A model generated the notes under the pieces. The model worked only from the letters and a program-made list of their open reading frames with translations. It searched no databases and had not been told where the DNA came from. Below are positions 1-9,120 of a stretch of DNA of 64,000 nucleotides, one piece after another. The position numbers were made by a program, and so were the translations under genes. Where the stretch lies: the NCBI GenBank assembly GCA_028687755.1, contig JAQTZL010000006.1, positions 59,234 to 123,233 of the forward strand, read 5' to 3'. The DNA is from Candidatus Nanopelagicales bacterium. GTDB taxonomy: Bacteria; Actinomycetota; Actinomycetes; S36-B12. Position 1 is the first letter of the stretch; every line of letters starts with the position of its first letter.

Positions 1-684
1 TGGTTCATCAGCGATACGAAGTGACTCAGTGATGCCTGGGACGAGCTTCAACAAACCTGAAGTCGTGTTTCCAGAAATGGCCGCACCAGCCGAGGCATGG
101 TTGATGTTGGCCACTTTAGTGACGCCCATTTCCTTGAGTTTTTGAATCACAAGGAGCGAACCAATTCCGACAGGAGGTGGTGCACCAGTTGGGGCAAAGG
201 CATTGCGATCAGAGTTGAAGGCCTGGTTGTTAAAGCCAGTTACCGGAATATTGGCTGTCTTCAAGGTTGGGAATGCTGAAACAGTTGAAGACTGAAGCGT
301 CAAACCAAACATCTTGTCTGACTGAATAGCCTGCTGAGCGGCCGAGACCTGAGTGGTTGGGCTTGAGGCATCGTCATACACCTTGAAAATAATCTTGCGG
401 CCGTTGATGCCACCCTTAGCGTTTTCCTGGTCGGCACGAAGCTGAGCAGCTTGAGATGAACCGATGTAGTTTGCAGAAGCGGCGCCGGTTTTTGGACCAA
501 GCCAGCCAAGGTTGATCGTGGTTGGCGTGACACCGTCAACTGGTGCGCACTTTGCATTCTTTGCAGCATTACTTGGAGCAGGCGCAGCCTGAGCACCAGT
601 GGCCGCAACTGAAACCACCATTGCCGCGGCAAGACCGCCGACAACAAAGGCCGAGCTACGGCGCTTGTTTGAAGAAACCGACAT
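1..684 (-). CDS. ABC transporter substrate-binding protein, branched-chain amino acid type (C-terminus outside window)
   Basis: Extracytoplasmic solute receptor of the Peripla_BP_6/LivK family, which captures branched-chain amino acids or related carboxylates for an ABC importer. Only the first 228 residues are present; the frame is still open at base 1. The N-terminus is a classic signal peptide: a KRR motif near residue 7, a hydrophobic stretch to about residue 31, then an ATGAQA-type signal peptidase I site. There is no lipobox Cys directly after it, so it is more likely secreted or wall-held than a lipoprotein. The mature part has family features: a TTINLGWLGPKTG strand, an AQLRADQENAKGGINGRKI helix-turn and VYDDASSPT. 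The ATG at 684 is preceded by AGGGGAG at good spacing. The permease and ATPase genes should lie beyond the window edge. Substrate is not decidable. Confidence 0.85.
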   Translation of the reverse strand, partial: MSVSSNKRRSSAFVVGGLAAAMVVSVAATGAQAAPAPSNAAKNAKCAPVDGVTPTTINLGWLGPKTGAASANYIGSSQAAQLRADQENAKGGINGRKIIFKVYDDASSPTTQVSAAQQAIQSDKMFGLTLQSSTVSAFPTLKTANIPVTGFNNQAFNSDRNAFAPTGAPPPVGIGSLLVIQKLKEMGVTKVANINHASAGAAISGNTTSGLLKLVPGITESLRIADEP

Positions 685-705
685 CAACACTCCCCTAGAG
701 GTGAG

Positions 706-728
706 CAACTGTGCACCTTGCACAGTTG
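706..728. repeat. perfect 10-bp inverted repeat upstream of the binding-protein gene
   Basis: CAACTGTGCA (706-715), spacer CCT, then TGCACAGTTG (719-728): ten perfectly paired positions around a 3-base centre, ending 22 bases upstream of the start codon at 684. It could be a dimeric regulator operator or a hairpin in the 5' untranslated region. It is not followed by a T-run in the direction of the gene, so it does not look like a terminator. Confidence 0.6.
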
Positions 729-1002
729 AGTCGAACCCACTTGCACCGATGTGATCGAGCAAGGTGACGAAAGAGTGACCTTCGATTGACACATTGAAAA
801 GCCCGAATAAGAAAGCGTGTTCAATTCGTTATGAAACTTGGAGTTTTTGACCTGACTTAGTCGACATATGCGAATTCATCTGTATTGCGTGTTAAGTAAG
901 TATTGAGTGGATTAATCTTGCATAGTTGCATCCGTTAAGGTGTTGATGTGCTTGATGCCACAGGCTGGCTTTGGACTAGCCATGAGGTGATCGCTGGCCA
1001 CC
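729..1002. other. non-coding gap between the binding-protein gene and the crotonase gene
   Basis: Apart from the inverted repeat at 706-728, the stretch between the two divergent genes shows no convincing gene. A TTGACA hexamer at about 786-791 is followed roughly 16 bases later by TAAGAA, a possible plus-strand promoter, though it lies over 180 bases from the next start. AGGTGA at 985-990 may be the ribosome-binding site of the following gene. Confidence 0.4.
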
Positions 1003-2076
1003 ATGAACCACGTGCAGTTAACTATGTTGGTATCAGCGTACCCTTCGCCCGTGATCACCAATTTGACAGCGCTGATTGCTGCTCGGGATTGGTATCCCGA
1101 GATCAGCACTCGAGGTGAAGTAACGAATGCTGTTCGATTCATTGATCTAGACCAAGAAATTCCCAAGAATGTCCAAGCTTTGCGTGACCGCGTATGTCTC
1201 CTCATTGGCCTGACCAGCAATCCAACCTCGGAAGTACGAGCGGTTTCCAAATTCCTTGACCTCACGCTGACCACTGCAACGATTGATGACACATCGCTCG
1301 TCACGGTTGCTGATCTCAATGAAGCCGTTTCGCTGATCGATGCGGCCATGGCCAACCGCGCACGCAGTGCAATGGTGTTAGCAGCAGTACTACGACAAAC
1401 ACCGCAGTTAGATATTTCTGATGCAATTGCTGCAGAAGCTGCGGCTTACTCAACCCTCTTAGCTGGACCTGAATTTGCGGAATGGTTAAGCGCGCGTTCG
1501 GTCAAGAAGCTCGAGCCAGCAGCTGAACCGGATCGCGTTCTGACTTCGATTACTGGCAACACACTCAATATTCGAATGAATCGAAAACTGCGACTCAATG
1601 CAATTGACGGACCAATGCGCGCTGCACTTGTCGAAGCGTTTGCCATCGCACTTGCTGATCCGACACTTCAAGTGAAAGTCACCGGCGAAGGGTCCTGCTT
1701 CAGCAATGGTGGTGATTTACGCGAGTTCGGTTCAACACCTGACGCATCAACTGCATGGGCTGTGCGCATGACACAACATCCTGGTTGGTGCATCGCAGAA
1801 CTTGCTGATCGCACCACTGTGCATATGCACGGCAAATGCATTGGCGCTGGCGTTGAAATGCCTTCCTTCGCATCGCATGTCATTGCAGATCCGGAAACAA
1901 CATTCTCGTTGCCTGAATTATCGATGGGTTTGATTCCGGGAGCGGGTGGTTGCGTGAGCATTGCGAATCGCATTGGGCGCTGGCGCACATTATGGATAGT
2001 GCTCACCGGAACAACTCTTACTGCGCACGATGCATTGGCGTGGGGATTAATTGATGACATCGCTCCCATCAATTAA
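1003..2076 (+). CDS. enoyl-CoA hydratase/isomerase (crotonase) family protein with an N-terminal extension
   Basis: A 357-residue protein whose last 170 or so residues form a crotonase domain acting on acyl-CoA thioesters. The first oxyanion-hole segment is near residues 228-240 (GEGSCFSNGGDL), the second near 277-286 (GKCIGAGVEM), followed by LPELSMGLIPGAGG near 303-316. The first 180 residues do not look like crotonase and have no obvious motif. The usual family length is about 260, so this is an extended form. The ATG at 1003 has only a distant AGGTGA (985-990) and a stop codon lies just upstream in frame. The CoA-transferase gene starts inside its last codons, so the two are probably translationally coupled and act on the same CoA ester. 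Exact reaction unknown. Confidence 0.75.
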   Translation: MNHVQLTMLVSAYPSPVITNLTALIAARDWYPEISTRGEVTNAVRFIDLDQEIPKNVQALRDRVCLLIGLTSNPTSEVRAVSKFLDLTLTTATIDDTSLVTVADLNEAVSLIDAAMANRARSAMVLAAVLRQTPQLDISDAIAAEAAAYSTLLAGPEFAEWLSARSVKKLEPAAEPDRVLTSITGNTLNIRMNRKLRLNAIDGPMRAALVEAFAIALADPTLQVKVTGEGSCFSNGGDLREFGSTPDASTAWAVRMTQHPGWCIAELADRTTVHMHGKCIGAGVEMPSFASHVIADPETTFSLPELSMGLIPGAGGCVSIANRIGRWRTLWIVLTGTTLTAHDALAWGLIDDIAPIN

Positions 2077-3358
2077 CGCCACAGATTGGGCGAATCAACT
2101 TCTCACCCACGTTGGAAATTCACGGCGCATTGAAGCACCCACATTTGAAAGCGCTCCCTTAACAGATTGGGCGCGCAGTGGCGCCGTCGCCATAACCGGA
2201 ACACCAAAGCAACCACTGATGCCAACTGGTTTTGCGGCAACGGCTGCCAGAGGTGCGATGTTGGCCTTTGACTCTATTACCGGTTCAACCGGTATTGCAG
2301 GAGAGCAACTGCTCGGCGAACGTGCTGCGCTATCAGGTTGGCCACCCAAAGCGCCATGGACGTTAGGTCTGCATTGCCGTGCAGTGAGAACACTTGATGG
2401 TTGGTTCGCTCTTTCCCTTGCACGTCCAACTGACCTTGCATATGTGCCTGCCCTCATCAGTGCACCGACAACAAATGAGTGGATCAGTGTTGATGCGTGG
2501 GCTCGCACACATACAACTCAAGAAGCAGTAGATCGATGTCGTTTGTTGGGAATGCCAGCGGGCGCAATTGATTCAGTGCCCTCACGTGAGCTGATGCGTA
2601 TTGAATCGACAGGAAAAAGTGCGGTCCGCGAGCTCAAGGGTATGCGCGTTATCGATCTCTCAACTCTGTGGGCCGGCCCGCTTTGTGGCAACTTGCTGCA
2701 CACGGCAGGGGCAGAAGTCATCCGAGTTGAAAGTGCATCACGCCCAGATGGAAGCCGTGAAGGTATTCTAGCGTTTGATGATCTTCTGCACCTCGGTCAA
2801 TTGTCAGTGACCTTTGATCCAGGGAATTTGGATTTTCTGCATGCACTCATCGACACCGCAGACATTGTGATCACTTCTGCGCGGCCACGTGGTCTGGTAT
2901 CTCTTGACTTAGATCCCCAACGTTGGCTGGCAAATCGAAATAACGGCGTGTGGGTGCAACTCAGTGCTTATGGTTCTACAGGTGAAGAAGCCAATTGGAT
3001 TGGTTTCGGTGATGACACTGCAATGGCCGCAGGATTAGTGCGTTGGATTGATGGCATTCCGATTCCTGTTGCAGATGCACTCGCTGATCCACTGACCGGC
3101 ATTCATGCTGCAGTGGCGGCTGCTGCGCTTGCAACACAAGGTGGAACGCACTTGATCGATATTGCGTTGGCAAATGTTGCAGCTGCGACTCGAAGTAATG
3201 AATCAGTTATCGATCCGACTCAACTAAACGGGAAGTGGGTCGTCGAAACAGAATTCGGCATTCGTCCCGTAGAACGACCAAAGGCTCGAACTGTTCATGG
3301 AACAGCCCGAGCCCTCGGTGCGGATAACGATCTAGTGCGAGCAGAACTCGCGAGTTAG
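2054..3358 (+). CDS. class III (CaiB/BaiF) CoA-transferase family protein with permuted domain order
   Basis: A 434-residue protein of the family that moves CoA between acyl acids. The segment that normally opens the family (GMRVIDLSTLWAGPLCGNLL) begins only at about residue 196. It is followed in the normal order by an IRVE strand, the Rossmann-like region, a SAYGSTG segment and ADPLTG around 344-348, whose Asp matches the position of the catalytic Asp. Elements normally found after this domain, such as a RTLDGWFAL strand near residue 113, instead precede it, so the chain looks circularly permuted. ATG 2054 is preferred over the TTG just before it. It overlaps the crotonase gene by 23 bases and ends directly against the convergent DoxX gene. 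CoA donor and acceptor are unknown. Confidence 0.75.
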   Translation: MTSLPSINATDWANQLLTHVGNSRRIEAPTFESAPLTDWARSGAVAITGTPKQPLMPTGFAATAARGAMLAFDSITGSTGIAGEQLLGERAALSGWPPKAPWTLGLHCRAVRTLDGWFALSLARPTDLAYVPALISAPTTNEWISVDAWARTHTTQEAVDRCRLLGMPAGAIDSVPSRELMRIESTGKSAVRELKGMRVIDLSTLWAGPLCGNLLHTAGAEVIRVESASRPDGSREGILAFDDLLHLGQLSVTFDPGNLDFLHALIDTADIVITSARPRGLVSLDLDPQRWLANRNNGVWVQLSAYGSTGEEANWIGFGDDTAMAAGLVRWIDGIPIPVADALADPLTGIHAAVAAAALATQGGTHLIDIALANVAAATRSNESVIDPTQLNGKWVVETEFGIRPVERPKARTVHGTARALGADNDLVRAELAS

Positions 3359-3874
3359 TTACTTCTTTGCAGGTCGGTAAGAAGTTGCGAGCATCAACAA
3401 TGCGGCACCGGTGCCAAGCACTCCAGCGATGATCGCCCAGTTCACTCCGAACATTTCGATGTTCAATGCATTGTCGACTGACCATTCACCTGAACCACCT
3501 GAAGCCAAAGCCAAAGCGGTCAACAAGATGTAGAGCACGTACTCCCAGCCACCCTTGAATACGAAGTAGCCCTTACCGCGGTGATCGGTCAACATGGCGA
3601 CAACCATCAGGCCAACCACACCAGCGGCACTCAAGCCGGTGAGGAAACCAATGGTGATCGCAATACCGACTGCCATTTCGGTGCCAGCTGCAACGCGTGC
3701 ATGAACCCAGCCTGGCTTCAGTCCAAGGGATTCAAACCAACCGGCAGTGCCCTTGAGGCCACCTGCGCCGAACACCTTGTTGTAGCCATGGACGAACAGC
3801 ATTGGGCCGATGGCCAAGCGAATGAGCAGCATGGCGAGGTTATAAAAGTTGAGATCTGTAGAGATCGTGTTCAT
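3359..3874 (-). CDS. DoxX family membrane protein
   Basis: A 171-residue inner-membrane protein with four predicted membrane helices. It opens with a DoxX-type LLIRLAIGPMLFVHGYNKVFG segment around residues 15-35, and has helices near 63-85 (MAVGIAITIGFLTGLSAAGVVG), 105-120 and 140-160. DoxX proteins are four-helix membrane proteins often linked to redox or stress responses; some act with oxidoreductases, but no fixed reaction can be assigned. The start is the ATG at 3874 because AAGGAG lies 7 bases upstream; a longer open frame exists but lacks such a site. Its stop codon directly abuts the stop of the convergent CoA-transferase gene, with no spacer for a separate terminator. Confidence 0.8.
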   Translation of the reverse strand: MNTISTDLNFYNLAMLLIRLAIGPMLFVHGYNKVFGAGGLKGTAGWFESLGLKPGWVHARVAAGTEMAVGIAITIGFLTGLSAAGVVGLMVVAMLTDHRGKGYFVFKGGWEYVLYILLTALALASGGSGEWSVDNALNIEMFGVNWAIIAGVLGTGAALLMLATSYRPAKK

Positions 3875-4027
3875 TGAAGTTCTCCTTGGCAAGCGAAGTG
3901 TGATGTTCGACGGCGTTTGGGCATACGCCCCACGAAGGGTCGGCTACACAGTTATGGTGGTGAGTATCCCATCAAAAGCCGCGGACCGGGCGTTAGTTCG
4001 GGCAAATTCGGAACAGGACTTCTCGTT

Positions 4028-4789
4028 ATGCAGATCGCAGGAATCAGCGCAGTAATCACCGGAGCTGGGTCAGGCCTTGGTCTTGCCACGGCAAAAACGA
4101 TGGCTGCGGCCGGTGCCAACGTGGTGATCGTTGACCTTCCTTCCTCAAATGGTGAAGCCGAAGCCGCAGCAATCGGTCCAAATGCCGTGTTTGTCGCTGC
4201 TGATGTGCGCGATGAGGATCAGATCAAGGTGGCCCTCGATGCTGCCGAAGATATGGGTCCACTTCGCCTGGTCGTGAACTGCGCAGGAATCGCAACTCCT
4301 AACCGTGTGATGCGTAAGGGAGTTGCAACTGCTCAAGCCGAGTTCGAGCGCGTGATCTCCATCAACTTGCTTGGCACGCTCAATGTGATTCGCCTGGCTG
4401 CCGAGCGTATGTCGGTGACCGAACCCGCAGGTGAAGAACGCGGCGTCATTGTGAACACTGCATCGGTCGCCGCATTTGATGGTCAAGTTGGTCAGGTCGC
4501 TTATGCCGCTTCAAAAGCGGGCGTTGCTGGCATGACCTTGCCACTGGCTCGCGATCTCGCTCAATTCCTTATTCGCGTCATCGCTGTTGCACCTGGAACC
4601 TTTGAAACACCGATGGTTGCCGGGCTTCCACCGGAGGCAGTGAAGTCACTGGGTGATCAAGTTCCGCACCCAAGTCGCCTAGGTAAGCCTGAAGAATACG
4701 CAGCACTTGTGAAGCACATTGTGGAAAACCCAATGATCAACGGCGAAACTATCCGCATTGACGGCGCTATCCGCATGGCACCTCGCTAA
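4028..4789 (+). CDS. short-chain dehydrogenase, 3-hydroxyacyl-CoA dehydrogenase type II (HSD10)-like
   Basis: A 253-residue NAD(P)-dependent oxidoreductase. The nucleotide-binding TGAGSGLG is at residues 9-16, NCAGI is near 98, and the catalytic Ser146, Tyr159 and Lys163 (YAASK) have normal spacing. The sequence NTASVAAFDGQVGQ, the LARDLA helix and the PHPSRLGKPEEYA stretch resemble the type II 3-hydroxyacyl-CoA dehydrogenases, which oxidise 2-methyl-3-hydroxybutyryl-CoA in isoleucine breakdown and short 3-hydroxyacyl-CoAs. The open frame extends back to 3917, but family alignment places the start at ATG 4028. It is divergent from the DoxX gene. It fits with the acyl-CoA enzymes nearby as a beta-oxidation-type step; substrate inferred only from family likeness. 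Confidence 0.85.
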   Translation: MQIAGISAVITGAGSGLGLATAKTMAAAGANVVIVDLPSSNGEAEAAAIGPNAVFVAADVRDEDQIKVALDAAEDMGPLRLVVNCAGIATPNRVMRKGVATAQAEFERVISINLLGTLNVIRLAAERMSVTEPAGEERGVIVNTASVAAFDGQVGQVAYAASKAGVAGMTLPLARDLAQFLIRVIAVAPGTFETPMVAGLPPEAVKSLGDQVPHPSRLGKPEEYAALVKHIVENPMINGETIRIDGAIRMAPR

Positions 4790-4837
4790 ACACCACCGCA
4801 CACCAACACTTCTTCACCTTCAACCTTTGGAGTCAAT

Positions 4838-5851
4838 GTGTCACTTCCAACTCACACTTTGGGAACAGGTGCTGCTGCAGTAGACGTTTCATTGCAAGGC
4901 CTCGGTGGCATGGGCATGAGCATGGTGTACGGAACGCGCGATGATGTTGAGTCCACCGCAACACTGAATAAGGCGCTCGATCTTGGCGTGACTTTCTGGG
5001 ACACCGCCGACGTTTACGGCCCGCATCACAATGAAGAACTCATTGGCAAGGTGCTGCAGACGCGTCGCGATGAAGTCGTGCTCGCAACGAAGTTTGCTAA
5101 CCATTTGGTAGACGGCAAGATGACGATTACTGGCGATCCTGCGTATGTGAAGCAAGCCTGCGATGACAGTTTGAAGCGTCTTGGAATCGACACGATTGAT
5201 CTGTACTACTACCACCGTGTTGATAAGAACGTACCGATCGAAGATACCTGGGGCGCAATGGCTGAACTCGTTGCTGCAGGAAAAGTTCGCTACTTAGGTA
5301 TTAGCGAGGCTGCACCGGAAACCATTCGTCGTGCACATGCAGTGCATCCCATGACTGCCGGTCAATATGAATGGTCACTTTTTACGCGCGATGTAGAAGT
5401 AGATGGCGTGCTTGCCACCTGCCGCGAACTGGGCATTGGCATGGTTCCCTACTCTCCTCTTGGTCGCGGAATCCTCACGGGCACGATTCAGAACACGGAT
5501 GAACTTGTGGCAAATGACTGGCGCCTGACCAATCCACGCTTCCAGGGCGAGGATTTTGATGCCAACCTCAAGCTTGTTGCCCAGTTGAGTGAATTTGCTG
5601 CGGCTCGTGGCATCACTCCTGCGCAGTTCGCATTGGCTTGGGTGCAATCCCAGGGCTCAGATGTGGTGCCAATTCCTGGCACCAAACGCCGCAAATATCT
5701 AGAAGAGAACGTTGCAGCAGCAACCATTCAATTAACTCCTGCGGAACTTGATGCGGTGAATGCCATTGCCCCTTATGGTGCTGCTGCAGGTGGCCGATAC
5801 GCAGCTGCTGCGATGGGCAGTCTCACTGCGACAACGAAGGAGAAGTCATGA
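4838..5851 (+). CDS. aldo/keto reductase
   Basis: A 337-residue NADPH-dependent reductase with a TIM-barrel fold, reducing aldehydes or ketones. The catalytic tetrad is visible: Asp in FWDTADVYG (around 55), Tyr four residues later, Lys in VVLATKFA (around 86) and His in YYYHRVD (around 127). The [11 protein letters not shown] cofactor-binding segment near residue 285 is also normal. It resembles the YakC/IolS-like subgroup. The start is a GTG at 4838 with TTGGAG a few bases upstream. The dienelactone hydrolase gene overlaps its stop by four bases (ATGA), so the two are co-transcribed and probably translationally coupled. The C-terminal tail is Ala-rich. True substrate unknown. Confidence 0.85.
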   Translation: MSLPTHTLGTGAAAVDVSLQGLGGMGMSMVYGTRDDVESTATLNKALDLGVTFWDTADVYGPHHNEELIGKVLQTRRDEVVLATKFANHLVDGKMTITGDPAYVKQACDDSLKRLGIDTIDLYYYHRVDKNVPIEDTWGAMAELVAAGKVRYLGISEAAPETIRRAHAVHPMTAGQYEWSLFTRDVEVDGVLATCRELGIGMVPYSPLGRGILTGTIQNTDELVANDWRLTNPRFQGEDFDANLKLVAQLSEFAAARGITPAQFALAWVQSQGSDVVPIPGTKRRKYLEENVAAATIQLTPAELDAVNAIAPYGAAAGGRYAAAAMGSLTATTKEKS

Positions 5852-6522
5852 CCGCACCACTCACGATTCGCAAGCCAGCCGGAAACCCCAAGGGTGGCGT
5901 CGTTGTGATCCAAGAAGCCTTCGGTGTCACTGCGCACATTGAGGATGTGTGTGATCGCCTAGCTGAAGCGGGTTACCTTGCGGTTGCTCCAGCGATGTTC
6001 CATCGCCAAGGCTCACCTATCGTGGCGTATGACGACATCCCGGCAGCAATCGAAGTGATGTCGCAACTCACGCCTGCTGATATGGCAGCAGATGTTGATG
6101 ATGCACTTGAGTACTTGCAGTCAGAAGGACTTACGCAAGCGCAGTGCGGAATCACCGGTTTTTGCATGGGCGGCACTGTTACTTACAACACCGCAGTGCG
6201 CTTGAAGTTAGGTGCAGCAGTCACCTTCTACGGTGGCGGTGTTGCTAAAGGTCGCATGGGTTATGAATCATTCATTGACCAAGTAGACAAGCTGCAGACT
6301 CCATGGCTTGGTCTGTTCGGTGACCTGGACCGCGGCATTCCTGTTGACGATCTCGAGGTTCTGAAGATTGCTGCGGGTGAAGCAAAGGCAGACGTTGAAG
6401 TTGTGCGTTACCCCGACGCTGACCACGGCTTCCACTGCCCAGATCGCCCAGCGGTATTTCATCAGGCTTCATCAGATGACGCTTGGAAGCGAACCATCGC
6501 ATTCTTCGACGCGCACCTGTAA
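5848..6522 (+). CDS. dienelactone hydrolase family protein
   Basis: A 224-residue cytosolic alpha/beta hydrolase of the dienelactone hydrolase family, whose founding member opens the lactone ring in chlorocatechol breakdown. The Cys nucleophile is at about residue 106 in GFCMGG, the Asp near 158 in FGDLDRG and the His near 192 in DADHGF, giving the family's Cys-Asp-His triad; the Glu in VVIQEAFG (about 24) matches the residue that holds the nucleophile in check. The start overlaps the aldo/keto reductase stop by four bases. No other aromatic ring-cleavage genes are in the window, so a broader carboxylesterase or lactonase role is possible. Confidence 0.85.
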   Translation: MTAPLTIRKPAGNPKGGVVVIQEAFGVTAHIEDVCDRLAEAGYLAVAPAMFHRQGSPIVAYDDIPAAIEVMSQLTPADMAADVDDALEYLQSEGLTQAQCGITGFCMGGTVTYNTAVRLKLGAAVTFYGGGVAKGRMGYESFIDQVDKLQTPWLGLFGDLDRGIPVDDLEVLKIAAGEAKADVEVVRYPDADHGFHCPDRPAVFHQASSDDAWKRTIAFFDAHL

Positions 6523-6527
6523 AACCA

Positions 6528-6540
6528 ATACCAGCGGTAT
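6528..6540. terminator. small hairpin between convergent genes
   Basis: ATACC-AGC-GGTAT lies in the 24-base gap between the dienelactone hydrolase and metallo-hydrolase stops. The stem is only five pairs with no clear T-run, so a terminator role is tentative. Confidence 0.3.
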
Positions 6541-6546
6541 GAGTAC

Positions 6547-7644
6547 TTAGCCAAGTGCTGCTGGGAACCACGCGTCCGTGGTGATCAGATCACCTTCATA
6601 CATACGACCATCGCGTGGAATGTTATTGATGAGCCCGCGGCGTTCTAGGTGCACGATGTGGGCGAGGGTTTCTCCCATTGCTGCGCGACGCAGCATGCCG
6701 TGCGTGTTGTCCCACCCATGTGACCAACTAAGTTTCGATGAGATCTCATACGTGCCAGCGCCTGGGTGCTCACTAATTGCATTGAGTACTTCTGTGAGCC
6801 GTTCCTCATGATGCACATTCATTTGCTCAATACGCGCATCTAAACCGCTGAAGCGATACTCGTGAGCGGGCAGGATTTCTTCGGGATTCATGCCACGCAT
6901 GGCGTTGAGTGAATCGATATACAAACCAAGCGGATCACCATGTTCACGTGGATGCACAGAGATATGGGGAGAAATACGTGGCAGCACATGATCACCACTG
7001 ATTAAGAGATCGTGCTTTTCATCGATGAAACACACGTGACCTGGCGAATGGCCTGGCGTCCATAGCGTGCGAATGTGTTGTGCGCCGGGAAGTGGGCGTT
7101 CGCCGTCGACGATTAAACGATCTGCCTTGGGAATCTTTGCAAACTCTACGAATTGGCCTGCATCGATAATGAGATCAGGCATGTCGCTTTCTTCAACACC
7201 AGCCTTGATCAACCATGTTTCACCAGCGCGTTTGAATACTTCTGGATCTACGTCGAAATCCACTTCGATTTGATCAAGCTCATGCATGGCAATCCAGGCA
7301 CCAGACGCATCGCGAATACGGCCAGCTAGACCAAGGTGATCTGCATGGTTGTGGGTAACAAGCACACCTTCGACATCGGTAATTGAATAGCCAATGGACT
7401 GGATACCGTCGTTGAGGTTCTCCCAGGCTTCATCAACTGGCCAACCCGCATCCACCAACACAATGCCATTGGGCACTTCAATGACGTAGACATTGACGTA
7501 ACGCAATGGATTGTTGGGGAAGATGACTGGAATCGACCAAAGCCCTGGGCGCACCAACTCAACAGGTGGTAATTCCCTTACCCGCCAAGCCTCTTTTTGC
7601 AGATGACCAGTGACGGTGATGTGTGGTCGATCGGTAATTGTCAC
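6547..7644 (-). CDS. metallo-beta-lactamase-fold hydrolase
   Basis: A 365-residue metal-dependent hydrolase. The metal-binding HNHADH is at residues 98-103, with later ligands visible as His in TPGHSPGHVCF, Asp in LISGDHVL and His in ILPAHEYRF. The last 90 residues form a winged-helix-like C-terminal domain, as in the LACTB2/glyoxalase II-like group that hydrolyses thioesters or other small esters. Its start overlaps the stop of the semialdehyde dehydrogenase gene by four bases, so they form one operon. This arrangement suggests the hydrolase makes or removes a substrate linked to the dehydrogenase step. No specific substrate can be assigned. Confidence 0.85.
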   Translation of the reverse strand: MTITDRPHITVTGHLQKEAWRVRELPPVELVRPGLWSIPVIFPNNPLRYVNVYVIEVPNGIVLVDAGWPVDEAWENLNDGIQSIGYSITDVEGVLVTHNHADHLGLAGRIRDASGAWIAMHELDQIEVDFDVDPEVFKRAGETWLIKAGVEESDMPDLIIDAGQFVEFAKIPKADRLIVDGERPLPGAQHIRTLWTPGHSPGHVCFIDEKHDLLISGDHVLPRISPHISVHPREHGDPLGLYIDSLNAMRGMNPEEILPAHEYRFSGLDARIEQMNVHHEERLTEVLNAISEHPGAGTYEISSKLSWSHGWDNTHGMLRRAAMGETLAHIVHLERRGLINNIPRDGRMYEGDLITTDAWFPAALG

Positions 7645-9071
7645 AATGAAATGCCAAGCACCTTTGAGTCGAGGTATTCAAGGATGCCTTCACGTGCACC
7701 CTCGCGACCCAATCCACTTTCCTTAATACCGCCGAATGGAACAGCTGCGGAAGTTGGATTGATGTCGTTGATACCGATCATGCCGAATTGAAGAGCTTCA
7801 GCTGTTTTGAATGCCCGGCTCAAACTAGGTGTGTAGACGTACGCAGCCAAACCGTATTCAGTGTCGTTTGCCATTGCGATGATGTCGTCTTCGTCATCAA
7901 ATTCAATAACAGGCACCATCGGTCCGAAGGTTTCTTCGCGATAGATCAACATGTCTTCGGTGACACCAGTGAGCACAGTAGGTGCCCAGAACAAGCCCTT
8001 ATCTAAGCCGTTTTCGGTAAGGCGCTTGCCACCGGTTGCAACAGTTGCGCCCTTTGCTACTGCATCAGCAACTTGGCGTTCCATCTTGTCCATTGCATGT
8101 TCGTCAATGAGTGGGCCAACAGTGACCTTGTCATCAAGTCCATGACCCGCCGGCATTGCAGCCATCCGCTCGGTCAACACTTCAGTGAACTTCGCAGCAA
8201 TTGACTTGTGCACAAACAAACGGTTTTGTGAAATACAGGCCTGACCAGTGTTGAGTGACTTCAATGCTGCAGCACCCTTCGCGGCGTTCACTGGATCTGC
8301 ATCTGCAAAGACGATGAATGGTGCGTGGCCGCCAAGCTCCATCGATACGCGCTTCATTGTTGAAGCAGCCTTGGAGGCGATGAGCTTGCCGACTTCAGTT
8401 GAACCGGTGAAGCTGATCTTGCGCACTGTTGGGTTGGTAAGAATTTCTTCGCCAACATTGACTGGGTCAGATGTGGTCACCAAGTTCACGACACCAGCAG
8501 GAACGCCAGCCTCCTCAAGGATTTTGATTGTTGCAATTGCGCAAAGTGGTGTTTGTTCAGCTGGCTTGACGACGATCGTGCAACCTGCAGCAAGCGCGGG
8601 GCCAATCTTGCGAGTCAACATTGAGATTGGGTAATTCCATGGAGTGATCGCTGCTGCAACACCAACGGGCTGCTGCAACACCATGAAACGGTGATCAGCG
8701 CGCGAAGACGGAATGGTTTGGCCATAGACGCGCTTAGCTTCTTCTGCGAACCAGGACAGGAAGTCAGCGGCATACGTGACTTCGGTGCGAGCCATGCGAA
8801 TTGGCTTGCCTTGCTCCTTGGTCATCAACGTGGCGAGCTCATCGCGCTTGGCCAACATCAGCTGGTTGGCCTTCATCAAGATGGCAGCGCGTTCATAGGC
8901 GGTCTTCGCTGACCAAGCAGGGAAAGCTTCTTTTGCCGCAGCGATTGCTCGAACCATGTCTTCGCGAGTGCCATCGGCTGCTTGGCCAAGGACCTCGCCC
9001 GTAGCTGGGTCAGTTGAGTCAAAGATGGCACCTGATGAACTTGGGCCCCATTCGCCACCGATAAACAGCAT
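7641..9071 (-). CDS. NAD(P)-dependent aldehyde dehydrogenase, succinate-semialdehyde dehydrogenase type
   Basis: A 476-residue aldehyde dehydrogenase that oxidises an aldehyde to its acid. Visible are the cofactor segment TPWNYP (about 143-148), FTGSTEVG (221-228), catalytic Glu245 in MELGGHAP and nucleophile Cys279 in NTGQACISQNR, plus EETFGPMVPV near 380. The overall pattern fits the GabD/SSADH subfamily, which converts succinate semialdehyde to succinate. The ATG at 9071 is chosen because AGGGAG lies upstream and the family starts close to FIGGEW; an upstream TTG at 9110 is possible. A -10-like TAAGAT (complement of 9121-9126) lies about 50 bases upstream of the ATG. The gene is divergent from a FadR-like regulator, which is its likely controller. 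Confidence 0.87.
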   Translation of the reverse strand: MLFIGGEWGPSSSGAIFDSTDPATGEVLGQAADGTREDMVRAIAAAKEAFPAWSAKTAYERAAILMKANQLMLAKRDELATLMTKEQGKPIRMARTEVTYAADFLSWFAEEAKRVYGQTIPSSRADHRFMVLQQPVGVAAAITPWNYPISMLTRKIGPALAAGCTIVVKPAEQTPLCAIATIKILEEAGVPAGVVNLVTTSDPVNVGEEILTNPTVRKISFTGSTEVGKLIASKAASTMKRVSMELGGHAPFIVFADADPVNAAKGAAALKSLNTGQACISQNRLFVHKSIAAKFTEVLTERMAAMPAGHGLDDKVTVGPLIDEHAMDKMERQVADAVAKGATVATGGKRLTENGLDKGLFWAPTVLTGVTEDMLIYREETFGPMVPVIEFDDEDDIIAMANDTEYGLAAYVYTPSLSRAFKTAEALQFGMIGINDINPTSAAVPFGGIKESGLGREGAREGILEYLDSKVLGISL

Positions 9072-9120
9072 CTCTTCGTTCTCCCTCACGGTATGTTCGC
9101 GTTTGCTCAAACCATTAGTT

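Noticed and set aside
930..1115. Open stretch in another plus frame before and across the crotonase start
   Set aside because: It could suggest a frameshifted longer N-terminus, but the segment has no family likeness and the annotated frame is clean.
912..1355. Open frame on the minus strand opposite the crotonase start
   Set aside because: It is antisense to a gene with clear family signatures and has no recognisable motif.
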